DNA of 60,208 bases from Myroides indicus. GTDB lineage: Bacteria; Bacteroidota; Bacteroidia; Flavobacteriales; Flavobacteriaceae. The notes beneath the pieces were generated by a model. It was not told where the DNA came from and ran no database searches. It saw only the letters and a program-made list of their open reading frames with translations. This document shows positions 26,025 to 36,274 of the stretch, piece by piece. The stretch covers positions 1-60,208 of the forward strand of contig NZ_SOAG01000006.1 in the NCBI RefSeq assembly GCF_004364575.1, given 5' to 3'. The position numbers and the translations under genes were made by a program. Each line of letters opens with the position of its first letter. Within the stretch, counting starts at the first letter, position 1.

Positions 26025-28307
26025 TTATTTATTTTTCTTGCGATTTTCACGCACTTGTGCGTCCACAACAGCCACCGCTGTCATATTCACCATTTCATCT
26101 ACACTGGCACCTAACTGAAATACGTGTACCGCTTTATCTAATCCTAAAATTATTGGTCCGATTGAAGTCGCACGATTAAGCTCTTTCAACATTTTATAGG
26201 TAATATTAGCAGCATCCAAATTTGGAAATATCAAGGTATTTACTTTTTTATTAACCAATTTAGAAAAAGGAAATTTTTGCTTTAACATTTGATCATTTAA
26301 GGCAAAATCTATTTGAATTTCTCCATCTACAATCATTTCCGGATATTGTTCGTGTAAAATACACACTGCTTCTCTCATCTTTTTAGGAGAGTCATTTGTT
26401 CCTGAACCAAAGTTACTATAAGAAAGCATTGCTATAACAGGTTCCATCCCAAACATGCGCACTGTTTTTTCTGTCATGTAGGCGATTTTTGCCAATTCTT
26501 CTGCACTTGGATTCGGGTTTATTGCCGTATCTGCCAAAAACATCGGTCCTCTTTTAGTCATCATCAAATTAGTAGTCGCCACTTTTGAAACTCCCTGCGC
26601 TCTGGGTATAAGTTCCAAAATAGGTTTGACTACTGACGGATAGCTGCGAGAATATCCGGTAAGCATAGCATCAGCTTCTCCTTCATTAACAAGCATAGCA
26701 GCAAAGTAATTGCGCTCTCTCATTAACTTTTGTGCTTCGTATAAAGTAATTCCCTTTCTTTGTCTCGTTTCCCAATAAACACTGGCAAAGCGCTCTCTTC
26801 TCTCTCTTTGCTCTTCCGTTTTAGGGTCAATGATTTCAACATTACTGTTAAATTCAATCTCTCTTTTGAGCTCTAATATTGTTTCTTTATCTCCCAATAA
26901 GATAGGAATAGTCATTCCTTCCTCATAAGCGATTTGAGCTGCTTTTAAAACATCTAAATGGTCTGCTTCTGCATAAACTACCTTTTTAGGCTCAATTTTT
27001 GCCCGATTGATTAACATGCGCAGCAATTTATTATCAGACCCCAAACGTTCTTCTAACTCTAACTTATACTTATCCCAGTCTGTGATTGCCGATTCTGCAA
27101 CTCCCGATTCTATTGCTGCCTTAGCAACAGCCAAAGGTACCACAGATATTAGGCGAGGATCAAAAGGTTTTGGTATAATGTACTCTCTGCCAAAACTAAA
27201 TTTAGTTTCACCATAAGCTATATTAACCTGCTCCGGTACGGGTTCTTTAGCTAATTTTGCTAATGCCACCACGGCAGCCATTTTCATTTCTTCATTAATT
27301 TTGGTGGCTCTCACATCTAAAGCCCCTCTAAAAATATAAGGAAATCCTAATACGTTGTTTACCTGATTAGGAAAATCGGAACGCCCCGTTGCCATAATAA
27401 CATCTTTTCGGGTAGATGTTGCTACATCATAATCAATTTCGGGACGAGGGTTGGCCATGGCAAAAACTATAGGATTCGGAGCCATTGTTTGCAGCATTTC
27501 AGGAGTAAGCACTCCAGCAGTAGACAACCCGATAAAGACATCGCTATTTTTAACGGCTTCTGCAAAAGTAATGTCGTGTTCTACAGCAAAATCGCTTTGC
27601 TGTTCCGAAATACGGGCATCTCCTTTTTTAAGTACTCCTTTACTGTTAAACATTAAAATATTTTCGCGTTTAACGCCAAAAGCCACATATAATTTAGCAC
27701 AAGCAATTGCAGCTGATCCTGCTCCGGAAACTACCATTTTTATTTCGGCAATATCTTTTCCCGCCAATTCTAAGGCATTTAGCAAAGCGGCAGCCGAGAT
27801 AATAGCTGTTCCGTGTTGATCATCGTGCATTACCGGAATATTCAACTCTTCTTTTAAGCGACGTTCAATTTCGAATGATTCCGGCGCCTTGATATCTTCA
27901 AGATTTATTCCTCCAAAAGTAGGAGCTATATTTTTTACTGTTTCTATGAATTTTTCGACATCTGTTGTATCTATTTCAATATCAAAAACATCAATATCTG
28001 CAAATATTTTAAACAAAAGTCCTTTTCCCTCCATAACCGGCTTGGACGCTTCTGGTCCAATATCGCCTAATCCCAACACGGCAGTTCCGTTTGAAATTAC
28101 TGCAACCAGATTTCCTTTTGCCGTGTACTTATAAACATTGTTTACATCTTTCGCTATTTCTAAACAAGGCTCAGCTACTCCGGGCGAATAAGCCAGCGAC
28201 AAATCTCTTTGCGATGAATATCTCTTGGTTGGCACTACCTGAATTTTTCCAGGTGTTGGTTTGGCATGATATAAGAGTGCTTCTCTGCGTAAACTTTCTT
28301 TGTTCAT
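26025..28307 (-). CDS. maeB: NADP-dependent malic enzyme with phosphotransacetylase-like domain
   Basis: The product is about 760 residues. The N-terminal 430 form the malic enzyme part, with AYSPGVAEPC, the conserved DDQHGTAIISAAAL and the nucleotide-binding VVSGAGSAAIACAKL. The C-terminal 330 form a phosphate acetyltransferase-like domain, with LTGYSRSYPSVVKPILEL and EPVIAMLSYSNFGSG. MaeB decarboxylates malate to pyruvate and makes NADPH; the extra domain is regulatory in studied homologs. The ORF opens at 28355, but the promoter match at 28331-28338 lies in that extension and family alignment favours MNKESLRREALLYH at 28307. Confidence 0.94.
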   Translation of the reverse strand: MNKESLRREALLYHAKPTPGKIQVVPTKRYSSQRDLSLAYSPGVAEPCLEIAKDVNNVYKYTAKGNLVAVISNGTAVLGLGDIGPEASKPVMEGKGLLFKIFADIDVFDIEIDTTDVEKFIETVKNIAPTFGGINLEDIKAPESFEIERRLKEELNIPVMHDDQHGTAIISAAALLNALELAGKDIAEIKMVVSGAGSAAIACAKLYVAFGVKRENILMFNSKGVLKKGDARISEQQSDFAVEHDITFAEAVKNSDVFIGLSTAGVLTPEMLQTMAPNPIVFAMANPRPEIDYDVATSTRKDVIMATGRSDFPNQVNNVLGFPYIFRGALDVRATKINEEMKMAAVVALAKLAKEPVPEQVNIAYGETKFSFGREYIIPKPFDPRLISVVPLAVAKAAIESGVAESAITDWDKYKLELEERLGSDNKLLRMLINRAKIEPKKVVYAEADHLDVLKAAQIAYEEGMTIPILLGDKETILELKREIEFNSNVEIIDPKTEEQRERRERFASVYWETRQRKGITLYEAQKLMRERNYFAAMLVNEGEADAMLTGYSRSYPSVVKPILELIPRAQGVSKVATTNLMMTKRGPMFLADTAINPNPSAEELAKIAYMTEKTVRMFGMEPVIAMLSYSNFGSGTNDSPKKMREAVCILHEQYPEMIVDGEIQIDFALNDQMLKQKFPFSKLVNKKVNTLIFPNLDAANITYKMLKELNRATSIGPIILGLDKAVHVFQLGASVDEMVNMTAVAVVDAQVRENRKKNK

Positions 28308-28330
28308 AAAAATTGATTTAGTGTTACAAA

Positions 28331-28338
28331 CAAAGGTA
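28331..28338 (-). promoter_or_regulatory. Putative -7 element for maeB
   Basis: On the minus strand this reads TACCTTTG, an exact TAnnTTTG match, 23 bases before the ATG at 28307. It supports the shorter start. Confidence 0.5.
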
Positions 28339-28372
28339 ATCTTTTTGGAATACAATTGAAATCTGAAGCTTC

Positions 28373-29317
28373 TTATCTGGACAAAAAATCTATGTTGCGC
28401 ATTAATCCTTCATACTTTGTCCGTTTTACCGCAGATTTTTTATATATTCCATTAAAAAGTTCACGGGTTAATTCTTTCCATTCCTGTTTATTGTAATTAA
28501 TTAACTCTTCTTTAGGGGAAAACCGAGGTTCGGAATGAGGCTTGGCAAAGCGATTCCACGGGCATACATCCTGACATACATCGCACCCAAACATCCAATC
28601 ATCTATTTCACCTTGAAATTCGTCAGGAATAGCATCCTTAAGTTCGATTGTCAGATAAGATATACATTTACTTCCGTTGACAATATAAGGCTGTTCAATG
28701 GCATTGGTAGGACAGGCATCAATACACTTGGTACAGGTTCCGCAATGATCTGTTGTAATTCCGTCAGCATCCAACTCTAAATCAAGAATCAATTCTGCAA
28801 TAAAAAAGAAAGAACCACTTTGGCGTGAAATCAAATTGTTATTTTTCCCTATCCACCCTAAACCACTTTTTGCTGCCCATGCTTTATCCAATACAGGTGC
28901 TGAATCTACAAAAACGCGCCCGTCAACCTCACCTATATTATCCTGGATAAAAGCCAGTAAATCCTTGAGTTTGTCTTTTATTACAAAATGATAGTCCTCT
29001 CCGTAAGCATATTTAGAAATTTTAAAGGTGTCTTCTCGCTGTTGTTCTTGCGGATAATAATTAAGAGTTAGCGAAACAACGCTTTTCGCACCTTCTACCA
29101 GCAGTCTGGGATCTAATCGTTTGTCAAAATGATTTTCCATATACTGCATCTGTCCGTGCATATTCTGGTTCAGCCATTTTTCCAACCGCGGTGCTTCTAC
29201 TTCTAAAAAATCTGCTTTTGAAATTCCGCACGACATGAACCCCAACCGCAAAGCTTCTTTCTTTATCATCAAACTGTACTTTGCTTTATTCATTTCAAAA
29301 ACTACTTTTTTAATCAA
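28373..29317 (-). CDS. queG: Epoxyqueuosine reductase
   Basis: The product is about 306-314 residues. It has the B12-binding N-terminal domain and two ferredoxin-like [4Fe-4S] motifs, [16 protein letters not shown] and [13 protein letters not shown]. The fold-specific [21 protein letters not shown] is intact. QueG reduces epoxyqueuosine to queuosine in the wobble base of GUN-decoding tRNAs. The open frame starts at 29317, overlapping the ruvB end by eight bases; an alternative ATG at 29293 (MNKAKYSLM) fits the family N-terminus slightly better. Either way it is coupled to ruvB. Confidence 0.94.
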   Translation of the reverse strand: MIKKVVFEMNKAKYSLMIKKEALRLGFMSCGISKADFLEVEAPRLEKWLNQNMHGQMQYMENHFDKRLDPRLLVEGAKSVVSLTLNYYPQEQQREDTFKISKYAYGEDYHFVIKDKLKDLLAFIQDNIGEVDGRVFVDSAPVLDKAWAAKSGLGWIGKNNNLISRQSGSFFFIAELILDLELDADGITTDHCGTCTKCIDACPTNAIEQPYIVNGSKCISYLTIELKDAIPDEFQGEIDDWMFGCDVCQDVCPWNRFAKPHSEPRFSPKEELINYNKQEWKELTRELFNGIYKKSAVKRTKYEGLMRNIDFLSR

Positions 29318-30335
29318 ACAATCCGCTTTGTTTTGACTGCCGGCTTCTTCCTAAATGATGATAGGCTTTATCTGTTACTTCGCGCCCTCTTGGTGTACGC
29401 ATGATGAATCCCTCCTGAATAAGATAAGGTTCATAAACCTCTTCTATCGTTTCTGCATTTTCAGAAACAGCTGTTGCTAAAGTTGATAATCCGACTGGTC
29501 CTCCTTTAAACTTATCTATGATAGTGAACAAAATTTTGTTATCCATCTCATCTAATCCGAAAGAGTCCACATTTAATGCGTTAAGGGCATAACGTGAAAT
29601 TTCTACATCAATACTCCCGTTACCTTTTATCTGTGCAAAATCGCGTACACGACGCAATAAAGCATTCGCAATTCTGGGAGTTCCTCTGCTTCTGCCTGCG
29701 ACTTCTATCGCAGCTTCCAAATCAATTGGCACTCCCAAGATAGCAGCACTTCTTTCAATAATAGTTGCTAAAAGTTCTTTGTTGTAGTATTGCAATCTGC
29801 TTTGTATGCCAAAACGGGCACGCATAGGTGCAGTAAGCAAGCCTGAGCGCGTAGTTGCTCCCACTAAAGTAAATGGATTCAAATGAATCTGAACAGAGCG
29901 GGCATTGGGACCGGACTCCAGCATAATATCTATTTTAAAGTCTTCCATTGCGGAATAAAGATACTCTTCAACAATGGGGCTTAAACGGTGGATTTCATCT
30001 ATAAAAAGTACATCTCTTTCTTCCAAATTGGTCAACAGACCTGCTAAATCTCCGGGTTTATCGAGAACGGGTCCGGATGTAATTTTAATACCAACTTCCA
30101 ACTCATTAGCCAAAATATTGGCAAGTGTTGTTTTTCCAAGTCCCGGAGGTCCGTGGAAAAGAGTGTGATCTAAAGCTTCTCCTCTAAGATTAGCTGCTTT
30201 AACAAAGATCTTTAGGTTTTCCAACACCTGATCCTGACCTGCGAAATCGTCAAACGACAGCGGTCTTAACTTTTTTTCTACATCAATCTCCTCGGGAGAG
30301 TAATTGTGATTAGTTGGGTTCAAATGCTCATTCAT
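29310..30335 (-). CDS. ruvB: Holliday junction branch migration ATPase RuvB
   Basis: The 341-residue AAA+ motor has the Walker A loop GPPGLGKTT, the Walker [12 protein letters not shown], sensor and arginine-finger regions ([18 protein letters not shown]), and the winged-helix end with [18 protein letters not shown]. It drives branch migration with RuvA. A GTG at 30341 extends the frame by two codons but falls within the promoter element, so I use the ATG at 30335. The gene overlaps queG. Confidence 0.96.
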   Translation of the reverse strand: MNEHLNPTNHNYSPEEIDVEKKLRPLSFDDFAGQDQVLENLKIFVKAANLRGEALDHTLFHGPPGLGKTTLANILANELEVGIKITSGPVLDKPGDLAGLLTNLEERDVLFIDEIHRLSPIVEEYLYSAMEDFKIDIMLESGPNARSVQIHLNPFTLVGATTRSGLLTAPMRARFGIQSRLQYYNKELLATIIERSAAILGVPIDLEAAIEVAGRSRGTPRIANALLRRVRDFAQIKGNGSIDVEISRYALNALNVDSFGLDEMDNKILFTIIDKFKGGPVGLSTLATAVSENAETIEEVYEPYLIQEGFIMRTPRGREVTDKAYHHLGRSRQSKQSGLFD

Positions 30336-30340
30336 AACCA

Positions 30341-30348
30341 CAAAGATA
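30341..30348 (-). promoter_or_regulatory. Putative -7 element directly abutting the ruvB start
   Basis: On the minus strand this reads TATCTTTG, an exact TAnnTTTG match, and ends only five bases before the ruvB ATG at 30335. Transcription would begin at or very near the start codon, giving a leaderless or very short-leader mRNA. Confidence 0.4.
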
Positions 30349-30489
30349 GTATTTTTTGATGTTTGTTACAGATGATTTAGCTGAGATTATCCCGAAGAGT
30401 GCCTATGATAAATAAACATTGTAAACACGTATTCTGAAAAGAAAAGTGTATATTTCGACTCGTTTGTATAAAAGTCCTACTTTAATTGA

Positions 30490-31140
30490 ATGCATTTAAA
30501 AATGAATTGCACCCTGTGTCAAACTTTATTAACTGAGAAAGCGGATGAAGAATATTATATTTGCTCTACATGCCATGCATATGTAAAAGATGAAGCGCTT
30601 TATTTTAATGCTGAAAGTGAAAAAAAGCATTATGAATATCACAATAACGATATACACGATATAGGTTATCAAAACTTTACTGCTCCTGTCACTAATACCA
30701 TTCTAAAACTTTGTACAAGAGAAATGATTGGTCTGGACTATGGCTGTGGAAAAGGCCCTGTAGTTACCGAACAACTGGCAGAAAAAGGATACCGAATAAA
30801 TCTTTACGATCCTTATTTTTACCCAAACATTTCTTATTTAAACGAAACCTATGATTATATTTTCAGTTGTGAAGTATTTGAACATTTTTACAATCCTTTT
30901 CAAGAGCTTAACAAGCTCAACTCTATTTTAAAAAAAGGCGGCTTGTTAATCATTAAAACGCATTTATATAAAGGTCAAACTGAATTTAAAAACTGGTACT
31001 ATCGCAAAGACTTAACTCACGTATTTATTTACACTTTTAAAACTTTTGAATATATAGCCCAATATTTTGAATTTGATATTGTTCTCTTAACTGAAAAGTT
31101 GATTGTGCTTAGGAATCAAAAGACAACTTGTCCTGGCTAA
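30490..31140 (+). CDS. Class I SAM-dependent methyltransferase with N-terminal zinc ribbon
   Basis: The 216-residue protein (212 from the second Met at 30502) begins with a small zinc-ribbon-like unit, CTLC and CSTC separated by 13 residues. A Rossmann methyltransferase domain follows, with motif I IGLDYGCGKGP and the later YDYIFSCEVFEHFYNPFQEL and LKKGGLLIIKTHLY. The substrate is unknown. The HFYNP-type motif and the zinc ribbon recall small-molecule or sugar methyltransferases more than rRNA enzymes. It is a single gene divergent from ruvB and convergent with the oxidase operon. Confidence 0.85.
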   Translation: MHLKMNCTLCQTLLTEKADEEYYICSTCHAYVKDEALYFNAESEKKHYEYHNNDIHDIGYQNFTAPVTNTILKLCTREMIGLDYGCGKGPVVTEQLAEKGYRINLYDPYFYPNISYLNETYDYIFSCEVFEHFYNPFQELNKLNSILKKGGLLIIKTHLYKGQTEFKNWYYRKDLTHVFIYTFKTFEYIAQYFEFDIVLLTEKLIVLRNQKTTCPG

Positions 31141-31315
31141 GTTTTATTCAGAATAAAAATTTTACACACCCATTCTTAGGATTTTATACACTTTTTTTTG
31201 TGTATTGATTAAATCCTTTTATACCTTAAAAACTAAGGTAAAACCATTCCATTAAAAAAATATTTTCTCGTTACAAAAAGCAGATCCTGTAAAAGGCAAC
31301 TTATTAACTATATAA

Positions 31316-31363
31316 ATATAAAACCAAACAGACCGCTTTAAAGCGGTCTGTTTGGTTTTATAT
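31316..31363. terminator. 48-base perfect palindrome, bidirectional terminator
   Basis: Two 24-base arms meet at 31339/31340, with the GC-rich core AGACCGCTTTAAAGCGGTCT. It lies between the convergent methyltransferase and oxidase subunit I genes and has T-rich flanks on both sides, so it can end transcription from both. Confidence 0.85.
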
Positions 31364-31379
31364 AAATCACTATTTTATA

Positions 31380-33176
31380 TTAATGATGCATTTTTTCTTC
31401 ACCCTCCAAGAAAGGCATATTTTGCGGTGCATAGTCTTCCGGTAATCCCGGTTTACTATAATCGTATGGCCATCTGTACACTACCGGTAATTCGCCCGGC
31501 CAGTTTCCATGGATATGTTCAACAGGAGTTGTCCATTCCAAACCATTTGCTCTCCAAGGGTTTTGAGGGGCTTTTTTACCATAGAAAATACTTGTAAAGA
31601 AGTTCCACAAGAAAAACAATTGGAAAACACCACCTACCAAAGCAAACACGGTAATCAATACATTCAAATCGTATAAATCATCAAACAACGGGAATGCTGT
31701 ATTTGAATAGTAGCGACGAGGTAAACCTGCCAATCCTACAAAGTGCATCGGGAAGAATACTCCGTATGCGCACACTACAGTTCCCCAAAAGTGAATATAT
31801 CCCAAGTTCTTATTCATCATTCGCCCGAACAATTTCGGATACCAATGGTAAATACCTGCAAACATTCCATAAAGAGCTGAGATTCCCATTACTAAGTGGA
31901 AGTGGGCAATAACAAAATAAGTATCGTGTACGTTAATATCTAAAGTTGAATCTCCCAGAATGATACCTGTTAAACCTCCTGTAATGAATGTAGATACAAA
32001 ACCGATACAGAATAACATTGCAGGATTCATCTGAATGTTTCCACTCCAAATTGTAGTGATATAGTTAAATGCTTTTACTGCAGAAGGAATAGCAATCAAC
32101 AAGGTTGTGAAGGTAAATACTGATCCCAAAAATGGATTCATACCTGATACGAACATATGGTGTCCCCATACAATGGTTGACAAGAAAGCAATACCTAAGA
32201 TAGAAGCAATCATTGCTCTGTAACCAAAGATAGGTTTACGCGCATTACAAGCAATAATTTCAGATGCAAGTCCCATCGCCGGTAAAATTACAATATATAC
32301 TTCCGGATGTCCTAAGAACCAGAATAAGTGTTCAAACAATACTGGAGAACCGCCTTGATAATGTAAAACTTCACCTGCCAAATAAATATCGGATAGGAAG
32401 AACGAAGTTCCGAAACTTCTGTCAAATATCAATAATAACGCTGCAGACAACAATACCGGAAAAGAAACTATACCAATGATAGCTGTAACAAATAAAGCCC
32501 AAACTGTTAGTGGCAATCTTGCCATTGACATTCCTTTGGTTCTCAAATTAATTACAGTTGCAACATAGTTTAAAGATCCCATTGTTGAAGAAACAATAAA
32601 TATTGCCATTGAAATCAACCAAAGCGTCATTCCCATTCCAGATCCCGGAATAGCCTGAGGCAAGGCGCTTAACGGCGGATATATCGTCCATCCGGCTGAA
32701 GCTGGTCCTCCTTCAACAAAAATAGAGATAACCATAAGCAATGCAGATCCAAAGAACATCCAATATGACAACATATTTAAAAATCCTGAAGCCATATCTC
32801 TTGCTCCGATTTGCAAAGGAATAAGCAAGTTTGAAAACGTACCACTTAATCCGGCTGTTAAAACGAAAAACACCATGATAGTTCCATGCATAGTAACCAA
32901 TGCAAGATAGGCATCGTTTTTCATTACTCCATCCGGAGCCATTCTATCACCTAATAGCCATTTGAACAATGTAAAAGATTCTTCCGGCCAGGCAATCTGC
33001 ATTCTAAATAAAAGAGACATCATCACTCCGATAATTCCCATGATAACACCTGTAATCAGATATTGTTTAGCAATCATCTTGTGGTCTAAACTAAATACAT
33101 ATTTAGTAAAGAAATTCCCTTTATCATGATGGTCATGTTCATGACCGCTAACTATTTCGTGTCCTACTGCTGACAT
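31380..33176 (-). CDS. ctaD: Cytochrome c oxidase subunit I
   Basis: The 598-residue protein has at least twelve membrane helices. CuB and heme ligands are present: WFLGHPEVYIV with the cross-linked His-Tyr pair, WGHHMFVSGM, and the heme-proximal VHDTYFVIAHFHLVMG. It reduces O2 to water while pumping protons. The N-terminus is unusually His/Asp/Glu-rich (HEHDHHDKG) and the C-terminus ends in MHH. It is the last gene of the act-oxidase operon, 28 bases after subunit II, and ends at the palindromic terminator. Confidence 0.95.
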   Translation of the reverse strand: MSAVGHEIVSGHEHDHHDKGNFFTKYVFSLDHKMIAKQYLITGVIMGIIGVMMSLLFRMQIAWPEESFTLFKWLLGDRMAPDGVMKNDAYLALVTMHGTIMVFFVLTAGLSGTFSNLLIPLQIGARDMASGFLNMLSYWMFFGSALLMVISIFVEGGPASAGWTIYPPLSALPQAIPGSGMGMTLWLISMAIFIVSSTMGSLNYVATVINLRTKGMSMARLPLTVWALFVTAIIGIVSFPVLLSAALLLIFDRSFGTSFFLSDIYLAGEVLHYQGGSPVLFEHLFWFLGHPEVYIVILPAMGLASEIIACNARKPIFGYRAMIASILGIAFLSTIVWGHHMFVSGMNPFLGSVFTFTTLLIAIPSAVKAFNYITTIWSGNIQMNPAMLFCIGFVSTFITGGLTGIILGDSTLDINVHDTYFVIAHFHLVMGISALYGMFAGIYHWYPKLFGRMMNKNLGYIHFWGTVVCAYGVFFPMHFVGLAGLPRRYYSNTAFPLFDDLYDLNVLITVFALVGGVFQLFFLWNFFTSIFYGKKAPQNPWRANGLEWTTPVEHIHGNWPGELPVVYRWPYDYSKPGLPEDYAPQNMPFLEGEEKMHH

Positions 33177-33204
33177 AGTATATTTTTTAATTTAATAGTG
33201 AGTT

Positions 33205-34380
33205 TTACTTTACTACCTGAGCTATAGCCTCATTATCTGTGTTAACTTCTGAAAGTTCTTCCGGAGTTTCGGCAGGCTGTTCTTCAGCCGGAGCATTCGA
33301 CGCTTCTTCTGCAGCTACTTGCTCGCCTAATGTCGGAAGTTCTGCCAACCAAGCTTCAAAATCTTCCGGTGTATCTACTACCACTTTCAATTGCATATTA
33401 TAGTGAGATGCTCCACAGATTTTATTACACAATAAAAGGTAATCAAATTCATAAGGTTCTAAAGCCTCCTCTCCTTTAGCCATTAATTTCTGACTTCTTT
33501 CTGCTCTAATGTTATTGATGTTGTTAACTTTAGTAACAAACTCCTCACGTTCTCTCATTTCTGCTGTAGTTACAGTGGGAACAAATGCAAATTGAGTTAC
33601 CATTCCCGGCACGCAGTTCATTTGTGCTCTAAAGTGAGGGAGATAAGCAGAGTGAAGGACGTCTTGTGAACGGAACTTCAATACTACCTTCTTCCCTACT
33701 GGAAGGCGTAATTCTTTCGCCATTTTATCGTCAATTGCATTGGGATCTGACATATCTACCCCAACCAAATTGATACCTTTAATAAAGCGAACGTTTGCTT
33801 TACCTAGTGTATTATCTTTTCCTGAATAACGAACATCCCATGCAAATTGTTTAGCATAAACTTCTACAACCAACACATCTTCTTCTTCATCTACAAACAT
33901 AATATCATTCCAAGCATATAAACCATATAGAATCAATCCTGTTAAAGTAATAACCGGAATAATAGTCCAAACCGCTTCCAATTTATCATTGTCTGAATAA
34001 TAACGGGCTTTTCTTCCTTTGATTCCTCTTCCTTTAAAAGCGAAATAATGTAATAAAAACTGCGTGAATATCTGAACGATAAAAATCAATATCATAGAAA
34101 TCCACATCAGGTTATCTACCAATATCCCATGCTCCGAAGCGGGATTACTCATCAAAGGCAAACTTCCGTACTTTACCAAACAAAATATGGTCATAATGTA
34201 GATGAAGCCTAAGAAAGCAAAAAGTAAATAACCATTGATGTTATTGTCTTTTTCATTGGCAATTTGTGAAGCTGCATCGTCAGGTCCTGAACCCACTTGT
34301 GTCAATTCAAATATTTTTGTCAATTGCCAAACAGCAATTCCTAACAAGACAACAACAGCTAATATTAATAAACTTGTCAT
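33205..34380 (-). CDS. ctaC: Cytochrome c oxidase subunit II
   Basis: The 391-residue protein has an extra N-terminal hydrophobic helix, then two membrane helices typical of subunit II. The periplasmic cupredoxin domain carries CuA ligands in VLHSAYLPHFRAQ and CNKICGASHYNM at about residues 315-326. There is no fused cytochrome c domain. The C-terminal 35 residues are an acidic, Ala/Glu/Pro-rich tail. CuA receives electrons, here presumably from the ActE or ActA hemes. It lies 17 bases after actF. Confidence 0.94.
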   Translation of the reverse strand: MTSLLILAVVVLLGIAVWQLTKIFELTQVGSGPDDAASQIANEKDNNINGYLLFAFLGFIYIMTIFCLVKYGSLPLMSNPASEHGILVDNLMWISMILIFIVQIFTQFLLHYFAFKGRGIKGRKARYYSDNDKLEAVWTIIPVITLTGLILYGLYAWNDIMFVDEEEDVLVVEVYAKQFAWDVRYSGKDNTLGKANVRFIKGINLVGVDMSDPNAIDDKMAKELRLPVGKKVVLKFRSQDVLHSAYLPHFRAQMNCVPGMVTQFAFVPTVTTAEMREREEFVTKVNNINNIRAERSQKLMAKGEEALEPYEFDYLLLCNKICGASHYNMQLKVVVDTPEDFEAWLAELPTLGEQVAAEEASNAPAEEQPAETPEELSEVNTDNEAIAQVVK

Positions 34381-34397
34381 TTGTTTAGCTTTAAATA

Positions 34398-35693
34398 TTA
34401 ATAATGAAAATGTTTACTCTCTTCAATCAGAGGATTATTTTTAACTAATAGCGGAACTTTAGATATTGATGTAAACCCTGCAAAAATAAACAGTCCTGCA
34501 AAAAACATCAAAGCAGCTATCTCTGTAATCCCGATAGACCATGAACCTCCTACTGTACCGGGACTAATCATCAGATAAAAATCAATATAATGTCCGAACA
34601 CAATAGATACACCTGCCATTGAAATAATCCATCCCAAACGTTTGAAGTCTGAATTCATTAACAATAATACCGGCAAAACAAAATTTAATAATAACATTCC
34701 AAAGAAAGGAACATTGTATTCTTGAATTCTAAAAATAAAGTAAGTTACTTCTTCCGGAATATTTGAATACCATTGCAACATAAATTGAGAAAACCAAAGG
34801 TATGTCCAAAAAATACTAAATCCGAACATAAACTTCCCTAAGTCATGTATATGGCTTGTGTTTACATGCTCTAAATACCCTTTGCTCTTCAAATATAAAG
34901 TGGCAAATGCTATAACTGTAATTGCAGTTACAATGAAACTGGCAAACACATACCATCCAAACAAGGTACTATACCAGTGTGTATCGATTGACATGATCCA
35001 ATCCCAAGAAGAAATTGACTCTGTGACAATAAAGAACACTAAAAAAACAGCTGTTGCTTTGAATAGTTTTTTGTGGTAAGATAAATCCCCTGTTTCATCC
35101 AACTTCAATGATTGTTTACGTGCGTAAACTCTATATAAGTTCCATCCTACTAAAAAGATTATCGCTCTGATTAAGAAAAAAGGAACATTTAAATAACCTG
35201 TTTTATTTTGAATAATTACATCGTGCTCTACAATAGCCGGATCCATCCAAATAAATAAGTGGTTACCTCCGAATGAGCTTACAAGCAATAGTATAAAAAA
35301 GATAATTGAACCTGGCAGCAAATAAGCAGATAAACCTTCCATAACTCTAAACAATACAGGAGACCATCCTGCTGCTGATGCATAGTTTAGAGCATAGAAT
35401 ACAAGGATACCAAGCGAAATCAACATCACGAAAATACAAGCAACGTATACCGCCGTCCACGGCTTATTTTGCATTTGAGTCAAAACGTGCTCTAAATGTT
35501 TTTGATGGGCATCGTGATCAGCTTCAGAAACTGAATGATGTTCGCCTCCGTCATGATGAGCTTGCTCTGTCAGAATCTGCTCTACTTCAGCAGTTGTCTT
35601 TGGTGCATTGAAAAACCCATAAGCAATTCCTATAATTCCTAATGCCATTAGGACTATTGCCAAGGTTTTCAGATTTTTTGAAAATGTGTACAT
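34398..35693 (-). CDS. actF: Alternative complex III membrane subunit ActF
   Basis: The 431-residue protein has about ten membrane helices and belongs to the quinol:cytochrome c oxidoreductase membrane subunit family, related to the C-terminal half of NrfD-like ActC. It has ESISSWDWIMSIDTHWYSTLFGWY and SQFMLQWYSNIPEE, characteristic of ActF. A His-rich loop (HHDGGEHHSVSEADHDAHQKH region) lies after the first helix, at about residues 45-68. ActC and ActF hold quinone sites or proton paths in solved complexes. It is immediately followed by oxidase subunit II, as expected for an ACIII-aa3 supercomplex. Confidence 0.9.
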   Translation of the reverse strand: MYTFSKNLKTLAIVLMALGIIGIAYGFFNAPKTTAEVEQILTEQAHHDGGEHHSVSEADHDAHQKHLEHVLTQMQNKPWTAVYVACIFVMLISLGILVFYALNYASAAGWSPVLFRVMEGLSAYLLPGSIIFFILLLVSSFGGNHLFIWMDPAIVEHDVIIQNKTGYLNVPFFLIRAIIFLVGWNLYRVYARKQSLKLDETGDLSYHKKLFKATAVFLVFFIVTESISSWDWIMSIDTHWYSTLFGWYVFASFIVTAITVIAFATLYLKSKGYLEHVNTSHIHDLGKFMFGFSIFWTYLWFSQFMLQWYSNIPEEVTYFIFRIQEYNVPFFGMLLLNFVLPVLLLMNSDFKRLGWIISMAGVSIVFGHYIDFYLMISPGTVGGSWSIGITEIAALMFFAGLFIFAGFTSISKVPLLVKNNPLIEESKHFHY

Positions 35694-35724
35694 ATCTAAA
35701 CTTTCAAATAAGTTTTACAATTTA

Positions 35725-36267
35725 TTATTCTGATTTCAATTTTAAAACGTAATCTGTCACTAACCAGCGCTCATGTTGCGTTAACTGATTAGCATGAGAT
35801 CCCATCGCATTCAAACCATAAGTAATTACGTGATAAATTCCTCCTTCGGTAAGTTCTCTGTCTTTGTAATCAGGAACTCCTAAGAATTTTTCTCTTTTCA
35901 CCAAGTTACCTTTTCCGTCTCCTTTTGCACCGTGACAAACAGAGCAGTAAATTGCATATAGTTCTTTTCCTTTTTCTAAATCCTTTTCATTTTCTGCTAA
36001 AGGAGATTTCAGATTTGCTCTTGCCTGTTCCAATCCTTCTGTAGTATTTGGATAAGCCTCCGGTGTAAATCCTCTAGGTATAGACCCTTCTGCCGGTAAT
36101 TGTCCTTCTTTTCCATTTTTAAAAGCAGGCGATTCCGAATAAGTTTCATAAGCTACCGATTCATACATATTAGGCATAAACTGGTAATTTGGACGCTCTT
36201 TGTTAAAACAAGAAGTAGTTAATACTGAAACGCCGACTAAGGCTGCTATTTTATATATCGTTCTCAT
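35725..36267 (-). CDS. actE: Alternative complex III monoheme cytochrome ActE
   Basis: The product is about 180 residues: a lipoprotein signal ending LTTSC (cysteine at about residue 19) and a class I cytochrome c domain with CSVCHG near residues 108-113 and a distal Met region (GLNAMGSHANQLT). ActE passes electrons from the multiheme ActA toward the oxidase. I start at 36267 (MRTIYKIAAL), because the extension to 36288 overlaps actD and lacks signal character; the gap to actD is then 7 bases. Confidence 0.9.
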   Translation of the reverse strand: MRTIYKIAALVGVSVLTTSCFNKERPNYQFMPNMYESVAYETYSESPAFKNGKEGQLPAEGSIPRGFTPEAYPNTTEGLEQARANLKSPLAENEKDLEKGKELYAIYCSVCHGAKGDGKGNLVKREKFLGVPDYKDRELTEGGIYHVITYGLNAMGSHANQLTQHERWLVTDYVLKLKSE

Positions 36268-36274
36268 TCTACAA

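Noticed and set aside
25768..26118. Plus-strand ORF spanning the ruvA/maeB junction
   Set aside because: It is antisense to two well-supported genes; no signal, domain or start context.
27451..27819. 122-codon plus-strand ORF opposite maeB
   Set aside because: It is antisense to conserved malic enzyme sequence, with Ser/Ala-rich content expected from the reverse frame.
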